Positions 1 to 7,992 of a stretch of 64,000 bases of DNA are shown here, in pieces. The position numbers and the translations under genes were made by a program. Source of the DNA: Bacillota bacterium (GTDB lineage Bacteria > Bacillota > Bacilli > Paenibacillales > UBA4045); the NCBI GenBank assembly GCA_023441055.1, contig JAEZQY010000024.1:1-64000 (forward strand), in the 5' to 3' direction. The notes below the pieces were generated by a model that saw only the letters and a list, made by a program, of their open reading frames with translations, did no database searches and was not told the DNA's origin. The number at the start of each line of letters is the position of its first letter. Positions within the stretch are counted from its first letter, which is position 1.

Positions 1-133
1 TTTCGTCGATACGCTTCTACGCACAGATTTCGCCATGCGCAGGTATCCTAGCTACACAGGGGCTTGGCCCCTCCTGTGACCGGACTTCCACCGGCTAGAA
101 GATGCGTGCTTAGCTGGGCACGCGAGCACCAGA

Positions 134-523
134 ATGACTGCCGCTAACGCGGCAGTGCTTGGCAGCGAGGCGGAGTGGAGCGATTCCAGAGGGAGCAGCT
201 ACAGACGGAGTGATTCCAGAGGGGGCAACTCTAGCGGGGGCGATTCCAGCCACAGCGACTCCAGCCGGAACAAGCCACCCTGTAAGGGCTGCAGCGCCGA
301 TGTCCACGTGACACATGCACAGATTAACCGCATACTAGCTGCGTTGGCCGCTCATCCAGACGAATGCGTCAATGATTCGGAGTACGAGCAGCGTCTCGCC
401 GCCTGTCGCGCCTGTCCCTCCCTCGTCTACGACACCACCTGCCAGCACTGCGGCTGCTTCGTCGCGGTCCGCGCCAAGTTCAAGGACAAGCGCTGCCCGC
501 TTCCCGGCAACGCGCGGTGGTGA
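134..523 (+). CDS. DUF6171-like small zinc-ribbon protein
   Basis: The last ~75 residues carry paired cysteines (C-x-x-C near 'KGCSAD', then 'CRACP', 'CQHCGC' and a final 'CP'), the pattern of the short DUF6171 family, which probably binds zinc; function unknown. The first ~50 residues are low-complexity Ser/Asp/Arg/Gly and are encoded by an imperfect DNA repeat at 178-265. Family members I know are only about 80-100 residues and begin close to the first CxxC, so the true start may lie downstream of 134; no good ribosome site is visible before 134. A strong hairpin follows the stop. A reverse-strand frame over the same repeat encodes collagen-like Pro/Ala text and is judged a shadow. Confidence 0.6.
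   Translation: MTAANAAVLGSEAEWSDSRGSSYRRSDSRGGNSSGGDSSHSDSSRNKPPCKGCSADVHVTHAQINRILAALAAHPDECVNDSEYEQRLAACRACPSLVYDTTCQHCGCFVAVRAKFKDKRCPLPGNARW
178..265. repeat. imperfect short tandem repeat, SDSRG-coding
   Basis: Four imperfect copies of a unit resembling CGATTCCAGAGGGRGCA run through the 5' part of the small zinc-ribbon gene and translate to Ser-Asp-Ser-rich text. Confidence 0.55.
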
Positions 524-542
524 ATCAGAAAACTAAACTAAC

Positions 543-583
543 TTGCTCCCTGTAACACCGATTTCCGGCGTTGCAGGGAGCAA
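543..583. terminator. bidirectional hairpin terminator
   Basis: A perfect 10-bp stem (TTGCTCCCTG with CAGGGAGCAA) continues into a further ~8 mostly paired bases. It lies between two convergent genes, 20 bases after the stop at 523 and 130 bases beyond the MFS stop. The U-richer side is on the minus strand, so it may serve mainly the MFS gene. Confidence 0.65.
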
Positions 584-600
584 ATTGCTCGGCATCAGCA

Positions 601-704
601 ATATACTAAAAAAGTTCACTATATCCGCGCCACATCAACCTTCACAGCACCAATATACTAAAAAAGTTCACCATATCCGCAGCACTTCAACCTTCACACA
701 TGCA
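601..704. repeat. two-copy 52-bp direct repeat
   Basis: Copies start at 601 and 653 (period 52) and share ATATACTAAAAAAGTTCAC, then an ATATCCGC block and CTTCAACCTTCACA-like text. Non-coding, directly downstream of the minus-strand MFS gene. Confidence 0.8.
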
Positions 705-712
705 CAATGCCT

Positions 713-1912
713 TCACCCGCGAACGAGCATCCCCTTGCGGCTCACAGCTATACCTGCCAGAATCAGCAGCAAGCCGCTGGCCACGAAGATCCAATGGATG
801 CCGACGAACAGTCCGAGCCCGCCGCCTATGAGCGGTCCAATAGTGCCGCCGAATTGGTTCGCGCTGGCGGTCAGCCCGAATGAGCGCCCGCGGAATTCCT
901 CGTCTGTGGCGCGCACGACCAGCGTGTTCACGGCTGGCGCGATGCCTGCCACGAACAACCCGAATACAAATTGCACAATTCCGAACACCCACAGCGAATG
1001 TACGAAATACTGCAAACTAATAACAGCGCCACCGATTAGTAAGCACACCTGCAGAATCTTCGTATAGCCCTTCTTCTCACCCAGCCTGCCCCATAACGGT
1101 GAGGCAATAATTCCTGCGATGCCGATCAACGCAAGTACAAACCCGGATGTCAGCACAGCATCCTGCAGATCGCCTTGCAAATTAGCCACATGCAACGTAA
1201 TCAGCGGCTGTATCATATTAGAGGAAACCTGGAACACTAGCAGCAGGAGCAACAGGTTAAGCAGCAATCTACTGCGGAATATGAGAGCGAACTCCTGAAG
1301 CATACCGCCGCTCTTCTTCACAGGCGCAGCTTGCTTGCCTTCCTGCACCCAGATCAACACCGCCATCGTTGCGATGAAGATGATTCCGCCAGCTACTATG
1401 AAGGACATTCGCAGTCCGAATACACTAGCTAGCAAGCCGCCGAACAACGGCCCGAGAATTCCGCCTGTCATCGTACCAGCCTGCATCATTCCGAGGCTCC
1501 AGCCCATCTCCTTCTTCGGTGCGACAGATGCGACAATCGCCATCGATGCCGGCACGAAGCCGCCAACGAAACCATGCAGCAACCGTACGACGATAAGCTC
1601 CCATGGATTGCGCACGAATGCCAATAATGCGTAGATGATCGCCAGGCTGATTCCCGCTCGAATGACCATCTTACGCTTCCCATACTTATCCGCTACCGAG
1701 CCCCAGAGCGGCGCCATAATCGCGCCGACGAGGAATGCCGAGGCATGTACGATTCCTGCCCATAGATTAATCGAGCCGTCCTTCACACCTAGATCAAACA
1801 GAAATAGCGGCAAGAACGGAACTGCCATCGTATAGCTTGAGCTGCACAGCAGCACACCTGCCCATAGAATCCACATCGTTCGCTTCCAATTAGCCGTCAC
1901 GCATGTCCACAT
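713..1912 (-). CDS. MFS drug exporter (DHA1, MdtG-like)
   Basis: 399 residues with about 12 hydrophobic membrane segments. The MFS motif A (GSVADKYGKRK, residues 71-81) sits between segments 2 and 3, and a GxxxGPLxGG motif C-like stretch lies near residue 155. It resembles proton-driven multidrug exporters such as MdtG/YuxJ; the substrate cannot be told. Start uncertain: ATG at 1912 has a weak ribosome site, and an in-frame GTG at 1900 (MTANWKR) is possible. Divergent from the UPF0173 gene across ~100 bp. Confidence 0.85.
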   Translation of the reverse strand: MWTCVTANWKRTMWILWAGVLLCSSSYTMAVPFLPLFLFDLGVKDGSINLWAGIVHASAFLVGAIMAPLWGSVADKYGKRKMVIRAGISLAIIYALLAFVRNPWELIVVRLLHGFVGGFVPASMAIVASVAPKKEMGWSLGMMQAGTMTGGILGPLFGGLLASVFGLRMSFIVAGGIIFIATMAVLIWVQEGKQAAPVKKSGGMLQEFALIFRSRLLLNLLLLLLVFQVSSNMIQPLITLHVANLQGDLQDAVLTSGFVLALIGIAGIIASPLWGRLGEKKGYTKILQVCLLIGGAVISLQYFVHSLWVFGIVQFVFGLFVAGIAPAVNTLVVRATDEEFRGRSFGLTASANQFGGTIGPLIGGGLGLFVGIHWIFVASGLLLILAGIAVSRKGMLVRG

Positions 1913-2013
1913 CCAGTATCTAAGAGGTTAGGATAATTCTATCATGTATACTATACTATAATAAGGGGCTAAATTTAGGCCATCAAACGCTAATATGAAG
2001 AGGAGGCTTGTAT

Positions 2014-2703
2014 ATGCGTATTATTTTTCATGGACATTCTTGTATTCAATTATCGGACGGGGATCATTCCATCATCATCGATCCATTCCTCTCTAACAAT
2101 CCGGTAGCCAAGACGAAAACTGCGGATATTCATGTCGACTACGTGCTGCTCACTCATGCACATGGCGATCATATTGAAGATGCCGAAGCGATTGCCCGCG
2201 GGAATGACGCGACGATTGTGGCGACCTTCGAGCTAGCCAATCACTACGCGTGGAGAGGCTTGAAGACGCAGCAGATGAATATCGGCGGTTCCATCGACCT
2301 CGGCTTCGCCAAGGTGAAGATGGTGCAAGCCTTCCATAGCTCCGCTATCGTATCCGAAGAGGACCAACAGATTACCTATATGGGGATGCCCGCTGGATTC
2401 CTGATTACCTGGAATGATGTAACGATACTGCATGCTGGCGACACCGGTCTCTTCAGCGACATGAAGATGCTGGGCGAGTTGCATCAGATTGATATCGCCT
2501 GCCTGCCGATCGGTGATACATTCACGATGGGACCTGATGATGCGATCATCGCCGCCCAGTGGCTGAAGACCAAATCGGTTATTCCGATCCACAACAACAC
2601 ATGGCCGATTATCGCGCAAGATCTGGAACAGTTCGCGAGCGGACTTGCGCAGCATAACATCAAGGGAATCATCCTAGCGCCGAGCGAAGAGTTCGAAGTG
2701 TAA
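2014..2703 (+). CDS. UPF0173 metal-dependent hydrolase (YtkL type)
   Basis: 229 residues of metallo-beta-lactamase fold. The metal motif HAHGDH is at residues 48-53, with later ligands in 'LHAGDTG' and near 'PIHNNTWP'. This is the compact UPF0173 family, like B. subtilis YtkL, with no proven substrate. ATG at 2014 is chosen over TTG at 2008 because AGGAGG at 2001-2006 lies 7 bases before it. Single gene; the AraC gene is convergent, its stop only 4 bases away. Confidence 0.9.
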   Translation: MRIIFHGHSCIQLSDGDHSIIIDPFLSNNPVAKTKTADIHVDYVLLTHAHGDHIEDAEAIARGNDATIVATFELANHYAWRGLKTQQMNIGGSIDLGFAKVKMVQAFHSSAIVSEEDQQITYMGMPAGFLITWNDVTILHAGDTGLFSDMKMLGELHQIDIACLPIGDTFTMGPDDAIIAAQWLKTKSVIPIHNNTWPIIAQDLEQFASGLAQHNIKGIILAPSEEFEV

Positions 2704-2706
2704 GAG

Positions 2707-3543
2707 CTATTCCATGAACAACCCGCGGTATTGTGTCGGTGTCATGCCCTCGTGAGCCATAAACTTCCGATTGAAGTAGCTTGCGTTAGCATAGCCGGCT
2801 TCAGAGGCAATCTCGCCGATATTCGCATCCGGTCGTTCCAGGAGCCACTGCTTCGCCGCCTGCAGCCGCGACCGTGTAATGAAGTCCATCGGCGACATGC
2901 CAAGCTCATTGCGGAACAGCTTACAGAAGTAATAACTGCTTACACCCGCTCGATCCGCCCAATCCTGCAGCAGGAACGGCTTGCATGCCTCCTGCTGCAT
3001 CATGGGCAGCAGCTCATGGATTCGACTCGTCGACTTATTCGAGCGTGTATCCGCTAGCGGAACCGCTTGCTCAATGAACGCTGCGATAACGCCATACGTG
3101 AGCGTCGATAGCAGCGACGGATGCAGCATGCGGTTCTCCTCCGCCTCGGCCAGTAAGGCCAGATGCGCCTCCATCCAGACACCCGGTTGTCTTAAGCTCC
3201 ATAAATTCGTCCGCTGCAACCCCAGCTCGTACATATAGTCTTGCAGCCGGTTTCCGTAGAAGTGTACCCACCGAATATCCCAAGGATCCTCCTTGCTGCT
3301 GTAATAACGTTGCTGCTGCATGGGGAAGTATAAGACAGCCTGCCCACTCTGCAGTTCATGCTGGACACCGTCAATTTCCACATATCCTCTACCCGAAGCC
3401 ACATAATGAATGTTGAAGTTATTGAGCGCGCCAGCATCCCGCGTGACCGAATGGTTAGGATGATCCGTATAATAACCGACTGATTCGGGATAACAGAAGT
3501 AGATCAGGTCCGTTACGGTGAGCAGGGTGATTTGTCTAAGCAT
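2707..3543 (-). CDS. AraC-family transcription regulator
   Basis: 278 residues. The N-terminal ~150 form a cupin-like sensor ('GRGYVEIDG', 'QSGQAVLYFP'). The C-terminal ~100 are two helix-turn-helix motifs typical of AraC/XylS ('LLQDWADRAGVSSYYFCKLF', then 'IGEIASEAGYANASYFNRKF' and 'TPTQYR'). A GGAGG box precedes the ATG. It is divergent from the Gfo/Idh/MocA-AKR pair over a 121-bp AT-rich gap, so it is likely the regulator of that pair; the effector is probably a sugar or sugar acid. This is inferred from position. Confidence 0.9.
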   Translation of the reverse strand: MLRQITLLTVTDLIYFCYPESVGYYTDHPNHSVTRDAGALNNFNIHYVASGRGYVEIDGVQHELQSGQAVLYFPMQQQRYYSSKEDPWDIRWVHFYGNRLQDYMYELGLQRTNLWSLRQPGVWMEAHLALLAEAEENRMLHPSLLSTLTYGVIAAFIEQAVPLADTRSNKSTSRIHELLPMMQQEACKPFLLQDWADRAGVSSYYFCKLFRNELGMSPMDFITRSRLQAAKQWLLERPDANIGEIASEAGYANASYFNRKFMAHEGMTPTQYRGLFME

Positions 3544-3664
3544 CTTCGCACCTCCAACAATGACAAGATTGTGTTATGTATTATCAATATATTATTATTT
3601 TCATTCTAAAGTAGATCTCATATAATAACAATATAGTCATACATCTCAAAGGAGGACTACATCT

Positions 3665-4672
3665 ATGTCAACGAATCGCAAGCTCCGTTGGGGCGTGCTC
3701 GGAGCCGCCAATATTGCAACGGGACAAGTCATACCTGGCATTCAGGAATCACAATGGAATGAAGTAGCTGCAATCGCAAGCCGTGATCTAGCCAAAGCTA
3801 AGGAATGGGCTGAGAAGCTGGGCATTCCATCGGCATATGGCAGCTATGAAGAGCTGCTCGCAGATGACACAATAGATGCGGTCTATGTGCCTCTGCCGAA
3901 TCATCTGCATATGGATTGGACGATTCGCGCCGCGGAGGCGGGCAAGCATGTGTTGTGCGAGAAGCCGGCAGCCCTGGATGCGAAGCAGACACAGCAGATG
4001 GTCGATGCTTGCGAACGCGCAGGCGTGAAGTTTGTAGAAGCCTTCATGTATCGCCATAACCCCAGATATCAGCAAATTCGCGATATTCTTGCAAGCGGTG
4101 AGATCGGCGAGATCCGCAGCATCCATAGCACATTCACCTTCAACAACTCCGGCAATGCGGGAAATGTTCGCTTCCGCAAGGATTGGGGCGGCGGCGCATT
4201 GTTCGATATCGGATGCTATTCCATTAATGCTGTTCGCCTGCTGCTTCAGCAAGAGCCTGAGGCTGCGACTGTACATGCCTTCTTCTCCCCTGCGCATGAT
4301 GATGTCGATATGATGGCAACGGGTCTGCTGGAATTCCCGGGCGGCGTCGGCGTAACCTTCCAAAGCGGTATGTGGGCGACCAGCCGCAATACGATGGAGA
4401 TAGTCGGAACCGATGGGTTGTTGGAGCTGCCAGCGCCGTTCAAGCCGTGGCCTAACAGTTCCTCATCCAATATCATTGTCACGGCTAAGGGCGTGCGCCG
4501 CGAGATTGAAGTGGACTATACGAATGACTATTCTTCGCAGGCTGACGACTTCGCACGGGCGGTGCTCGATGGTACGAACCTGCCTTATTCGCCGGAGGAC
4601 GCGGTGCTCAATATGCGTGTTCTGGACGCGTGCCTGCAATCTGCGCGCGAGCGGACACGTATAGTCCTGTAA
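3665..4672 (+). CDS. Gfo/Idh/MocA oxidoreductase
   Basis: 335 residues, the usual family length. N-terminal Rossmann fold (GVLGAANIA, residues 10-18), the family 'EKP' signature (CEKPAALD, about residue 100), and a C-terminal alpha/beta substrate domain with 'GGGALFDIGCYSIN', including the Asp and the nearby His/Tyr positions used in sugar dehydrogenases. Predicted cytosolic NAD(P)-dependent sugar, inositol or trans-dihydrodiol dehydrogenase; exact substrate unknown. AAAGGAGG precedes the ATG. The aldo-keto reductase follows after 30 bp, so the two are probably one operon. Confidence 0.9.
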   Translation: MSTNRKLRWGVLGAANIATGQVIPGIQESQWNEVAAIASRDLAKAKEWAEKLGIPSAYGSYEELLADDTIDAVYVPLPNHLHMDWTIRAAEAGKHVLCEKPAALDAKQTQQMVDACERAGVKFVEAFMYRHNPRYQQIRDILASGEIGEIRSIHSTFTFNNSGNAGNVRFRKDWGGGALFDIGCYSINAVRLLLQQEPEAATVHAFFSPAHDDVDMMATGLLEFPGGVGVTFQSGMWATSRNTMEIVGTDGLLELPAPFKPWPNSSSSNIIVTAKGVRREIEVDYTNDYSSQADDFARAVLDGTNLPYSPEDAVLNMRVLDACLQSARERTRIVL

Positions 4673-4702
4673 GTAATCTACATCTACTAGGAGGTCCATC
4701 TC

Positions 4703-5635
4703 ATGGATTATATCAATATACAAGGCGCAGGTAAGCCCGTCTCTCGGCTCATTAAGGGCACCGATTATTTCTTCCACGACAGCTATGAGAAGGCTGCGGC
4801 AAACCTTGACGCCTTCCTGGCTATTGGCGGCAACACCCTCGATTCTGCCCACATCTATTGCGGCGGCCAGAGTGAGGAAGTCATCGGACGCTATATGCAA
4901 GAGCGCGGCAATCGCGACCAGCTCGTCATCTTAACGAAGGGCGCGCATCATGATCAGCATGGTCCACGCGTGAATAAGGCTGCAATTGACCAGGATCTGG
5001 CCATTAGTCTCGATCGTCTGCAGACCGATTTCATTGAGCTGTACGCGCTGCATCGCGACGATCCCAATATGGCGGTCGGTGCTATCCTCGAGCCGCTCAA
5101 TGCGCATATCGAAGCCGGCCGCATCGGCGCGATAGGCGCATCCAACTGGACATGGCAGCGACTGCAGGAGGCGAATGAATACGCGGCCAACAATGGACTT
5201 GTAGGCTTCACCTTCAGCAGCCCGAATCTAAGCTTAGCGAAGGCGAACGAGCCATTCTGGGCAGGCTGTGTCTCAGCAGATCAAGCTACGCTCGAGTGGC
5301 ATGAGCAGTCCCAGCTGCCGCTTCTCTCCTGGTCTTCCCAGGCGCGCGGCTTCTTCACGGGCCGATTCACACCAGACAATCTCGATAACGCCGATCTTGT
5401 GCGCGTCTTCTACAGCGATGATAACTGGGAACGCCTCCGCCGCGCTGGCGAGCTCGCCGAGAAGAAGAATGTCACCACCATTCAGATTGCACTGGCGTAT
5501 GTGCTAAATCAGCCGTTCCCGACCTGCGCGCTCATCGGTGCTCAGAACAGCGCCGAGCTGCATTCCTGCGACGAAGGCGCTGGCATCACACTTACGCGTG
5601 AAGAGATGGATTGGCTGGATCTGACAACCAACTAA
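4703..5635 (+). CDS. aldo/keto reductase
   Basis: 310 residues of TIM-barrel aldo-keto reductase. The catalytic set is visible: Asp and Tyr in 'LDSAHIYCGGQSEE' (about residues 46-59), Lys in 'ILTKGAH' and His in 'YALHRDDP'. The C-terminal NADPH pocket has 'CALIGAQNSAEL'. Probably reduces or oxidises a sugar-derived carbonyl together with the upstream Gfo/Idh/MocA enzyme. AGGAGG precedes the ATG; a strong hairpin terminator follows the stop. Confidence 0.9.
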   Translation: MDYINIQGAGKPVSRLIKGTDYFFHDSYEKAAANLDAFLAIGGNTLDSAHIYCGGQSEEVIGRYMQERGNRDQLVILTKGAHHDQHGPRVNKAAIDQDLAISLDRLQTDFIELYALHRDDPNMAVGAILEPLNAHIEAGRIGAIGASNWTWQRLQEANEYAANNGLVGFTFSSPNLSLAKANEPFWAGCVSADQATLEWHEQSQLPLLSWSSQARGFFTGRFTPDNLDNADLVRVFYSDDNWERLRRAGELAEKKNVTTIQIALAYVLNQPFPTCALIGAQNSAELHSCDEGAGITLTREEMDWLDLTTN

Positions 5636-5640
5636 AAAAG

Positions 5641-5676
5641 AATGGCGGTTCAGGACTCAATTCCTGTGCCGCCATT
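5641..5676. terminator. bidirectional terminator between aldo-keto reductase and eutC
   Basis: AATGGCGG pairs with CCGCCATT, with an inner CAGG/CCTG helix. On the minus strand it is followed by TTCTTTTTTAG, a strong intrinsic terminator for the eut operon; on the plus strand it ends the oxidoreductase pair. Confidence 0.85.
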
Positions 5677-5750
5677 TCTCTGTCATTCATATAGTCCGAT
5701 AGAACCTCACTACTCGTGCACCAAGTAACATTTCAGTTGCTTTAACTTAA

Positions 5751-6605
5751 CTATACCTCTAGATTAACCCCGCTGGTCTTCTGCTCTAGCATCAGCTTCA
5801 GCACCTGACCAATGTACGCTCCCGCTTCAACAGGCGGTGTACCCCTGCGATGAATATTCGAGATTACCGTGCGATTACTCTCTACCGTGCCCTTCCTCGG
5901 ACGATAGCATAAGTACGCGCTCATCGAGCTCGACGACACCAGTCCCGGCCGCTCCCCGATCAGCAGGACGAGCACCTCCGGCTCCAGCAGCTCGCCGATA
6001 TGATCCATCACCGCGACGCGGCCGCCTCTAACGAACAGCGGTGTCCCTGCTGTCAGCCCATACGCACGTAAGGAGTCGAGCAGAGATGGATACACATCCC
6101 GCAGATTCGCATTAATGGCATTCGCGCTAAGCCCGTCAGAGACGACAATCTGAACCTGCGGCTTATTGCGGCAATTGCGCTTCACCTGCTCGGCATTATG
6201 CTCCGTCAGGATTCTTCCCATATCGGGGCGCTTCAGATAATTTTCTGTATTTTCGAACAATGTCTCTGCTGGGAATAGATCAAACTCCTTCAACAAGTCC
6301 GGATCTACTTCACCATATACAGAGTCAATCGCGGCCGCATGATCACAACGAAACTTCAGAATCTCCTTAGTCAGCGGTCTCGTCCCTGCGCGCCACACAC
6401 CCAGACGTGCTGGGGTACTCGCGAGCAGCTCGCTGATCCCTTCCTCCCACTTCGGATTAGGAATATGCGATTGTGCCGGCTCCAACATCTGCATAATTTC
6501 AGCATCTTGCCGAGGCTGCCGCAATTCCGGAGCTGCAGACAATCTGGACTCCAGCTCCGCCATCACCTTATCCACCAGCTGCTCCAACGCAACCTGATCC
6601 TTCAT
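5751..6605 (-). CDS. eutC: ethanolamine ammonia-lyase small subunit
   Basis: 284 residues (E. coli EutC about 295). With EutB it forms the adenosylcobalamin-dependent lyase that converts ethanolamine to acetaldehyde and ammonia inside the microcompartment. Recognised by 'RPLTKEILKFRCDHAAA', 'IVVSDGLSANAIN', 'GERPGLVSSSSMSAYLCYRP' and 'ISNIHRRGTPPVEAGAYI'. The N-terminus (DQVALEQLVDKVMAELE) is an amphipathic helix like the known EutC encapsulation signal. Last gene of the operon, 18 bp after eutB; ribosome site GGGGAG. Confidence 0.97.
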   Translation of the reverse strand: MKDQVALEQLVDKVMAELESRLSAAPELRQPRQDAEIMQMLEPAQSHIPNPKWEEGISELLASTPARLGVWRAGTRPLTKEILKFRCDHAAAIDSVYGEVDPDLLKEFDLFPAETLFENTENYLKRPDMGRILTEHNAEQVKRNCRNKPQVQIVVSDGLSANAINANLRDVYPSLLDSLRAYGLTAGTPLFVRGGRVAVMDHIGELLEPEVLVLLIGERPGLVSSSSMSAYLCYRPRKGTVESNRTVISNIHRRGTPPVEAGAYIGQVLKLMLEQKTSGVNLEV

Positions 6606-6623
6606 CCTACATCACTCCCCTAC

Positions 6624-7985
6624 TCACATGAACACGCTCGGATCGCCTGCCAGCGGCGTTAGACGCCCCCCAGCCATAATCCCGACCTTCTCCAGCCACG
6701 CCTCGAAAGCAGGAGCTGGGCGCAGCCGCATCGTCTCACGCAGCGTTGCAATATCATGATAGCTGGTCGATTGATAATTCAGCATGCAATCATCCGCCAT
6801 CGGCACGCCGATAATAAAATTCACACCTGCAGCGGACAGCAGCACGGCAAGATTGTCCATATCATTCTGATCGGCCTTCATATGGTTCGTATAGCATACA
6901 TCCACACCCATCGGCAGCTGCTGCAGCTTGCCCATGAAGTGATCCTCCAGCCCTGCTCGAATCACCTGCTTGCTGTCATACAGATATTCCGGTCCAATGA
7001 AGCCCACCACCGTATTCACCATGAACGGTTTATAGCGTCTCGCTAGTCCATAACAGCGCGATTCCAACGTAACCTGATCGATGCCATGATGGGCTTCAGC
7101 GGACAATTCCGAACCCTGCCCCGTCTCAAAATACCACAAGTTCGGCCCCGTCCCCGTCCCCTCACGACGAATCAGATCATCGGCTTCATCCAGCAGCGCG
7201 ACATCGATCCCGAAGGCGGTATTCCCGCCCTGTGTCCCGGCAAGACTCTGGAAGACCATATCTGCCGGAGCCCCGCTGCGAATCGCCTTCATCTGCGTCT
7301 TGATATGGGCGAGCACGCAGTTCTGAGTAGGAATTTGCCACTTGTCCATAACTTCCTTGGTCGCATTCAATAGCGCCTTCACGCTATCTGCGGAATCAAT
7401 AACTGGATTGATTCCGATCACCGCGTCCCCAATCCCATAGCTGAGCGCTTCATACAGGGAAGCCTTCATGCCTTGAATGTTGTCAGTCGGATGGTTCGGC
7501 TGCGCGCGTCCTGCCAGCACACCGCGCTGACCCATTGTTATATTGCAGTGCGAGGTGACTTCAATCTTGGAAGCCGCCTGCACCAGGTCCAGATTGGTCA
7601 TCAGCTTGGCAACTGCCGCAACCATCTCGCTAGTAAGACCGCGGCTTATGCGCCTAATCTCATCATTCCCCGTGGATGTCTGCAGCAACGCCTCCCGCAG
7701 CTCCGCGATCGACCAATTCTTCATCTCCGAATAGATCTTCTCATTGACCTGCTCTTCAATAACGCGAGACACCTCATCTTGTTCCGGCGGAAGGAGCGGA
7801 TGATTGCGGAGATCAGCCAGCGTGAGATCAGCCAGCACCAGCTTGGCCGCCATTCGCTCCTGCGAGCTCTCTGCCGCTATCCCGGCTAATTGATCGCCTG
7901 CCTTCTCCTCATTGGCCTTCGCCATCACTTCCTTCAAGCTCCCGAATTGAAACGTTGTACCGAATGCGGTTGTCTTCAGCTTCAT
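6624..7985 (-). CDS. eutB: ethanolamine ammonia-lyase large subunit
   Basis: 453 residues, identical in length to the enterobacterial protein. TIM-barrel catalytic subunit that binds ethanolamine and the adenosyl radical. Landmarks are 'TNLDLVQAASKIEV', 'TMGQRGVLAGRAQPNHPTDN', 'YEALSYGIGDAVIGINPV', 'GTGTGPNLWYFETGQGSELSA' and 'GVDVCYTNHMKADQND'. AGGAGGTGA lies 7-8 bases before the ATG and overlaps the end of eutA, so translation is probably coupled. Confidence 0.98.
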   Translation of the reverse strand: MKLKTTAFGTTFQFGSLKEVMAKANEEKAGDQLAGIAAESSQERMAAKLVLADLTLADLRNHPLLPPEQDEVSRVIEEQVNEKIYSEMKNWSIAELREALLQTSTGNDEIRRISRGLTSEMVAAVAKLMTNLDLVQAASKIEVTSHCNITMGQRGVLAGRAQPNHPTDNIQGMKASLYEALSYGIGDAVIGINPVIDSADSVKALLNATKEVMDKWQIPTQNCVLAHIKTQMKAIRSGAPADMVFQSLAGTQGGNTAFGIDVALLDEADDLIRREGTGTGPNLWYFETGQGSELSAEAHHGIDQVTLESRCYGLARRYKPFMVNTVVGFIGPEYLYDSKQVIRAGLEDHFMGKLQQLPMGVDVCYTNHMKADQNDMDNLAVLLSAAGVNFIIGVPMADDCMLNYQSTSYHDIATLRETMRLRPAPAFEAWLEKVGIMAGGRLTPLAGDPSVFM

Positions 7986-7992
7986 CTGACTG

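Noticed and set aside
1..133. Possible tail of an insertion sequence or other element before the first gene
   Set aside because: GC-rich text with short inverted stretches, but no recognisable transposase frame or terminal repeat within the 133 bases visible.
2008..2013. TTG at 2008 as start of the UPF0173 gene
   Set aside because: It overlaps the ribosome site; ATG at 2014 has ideal spacing.
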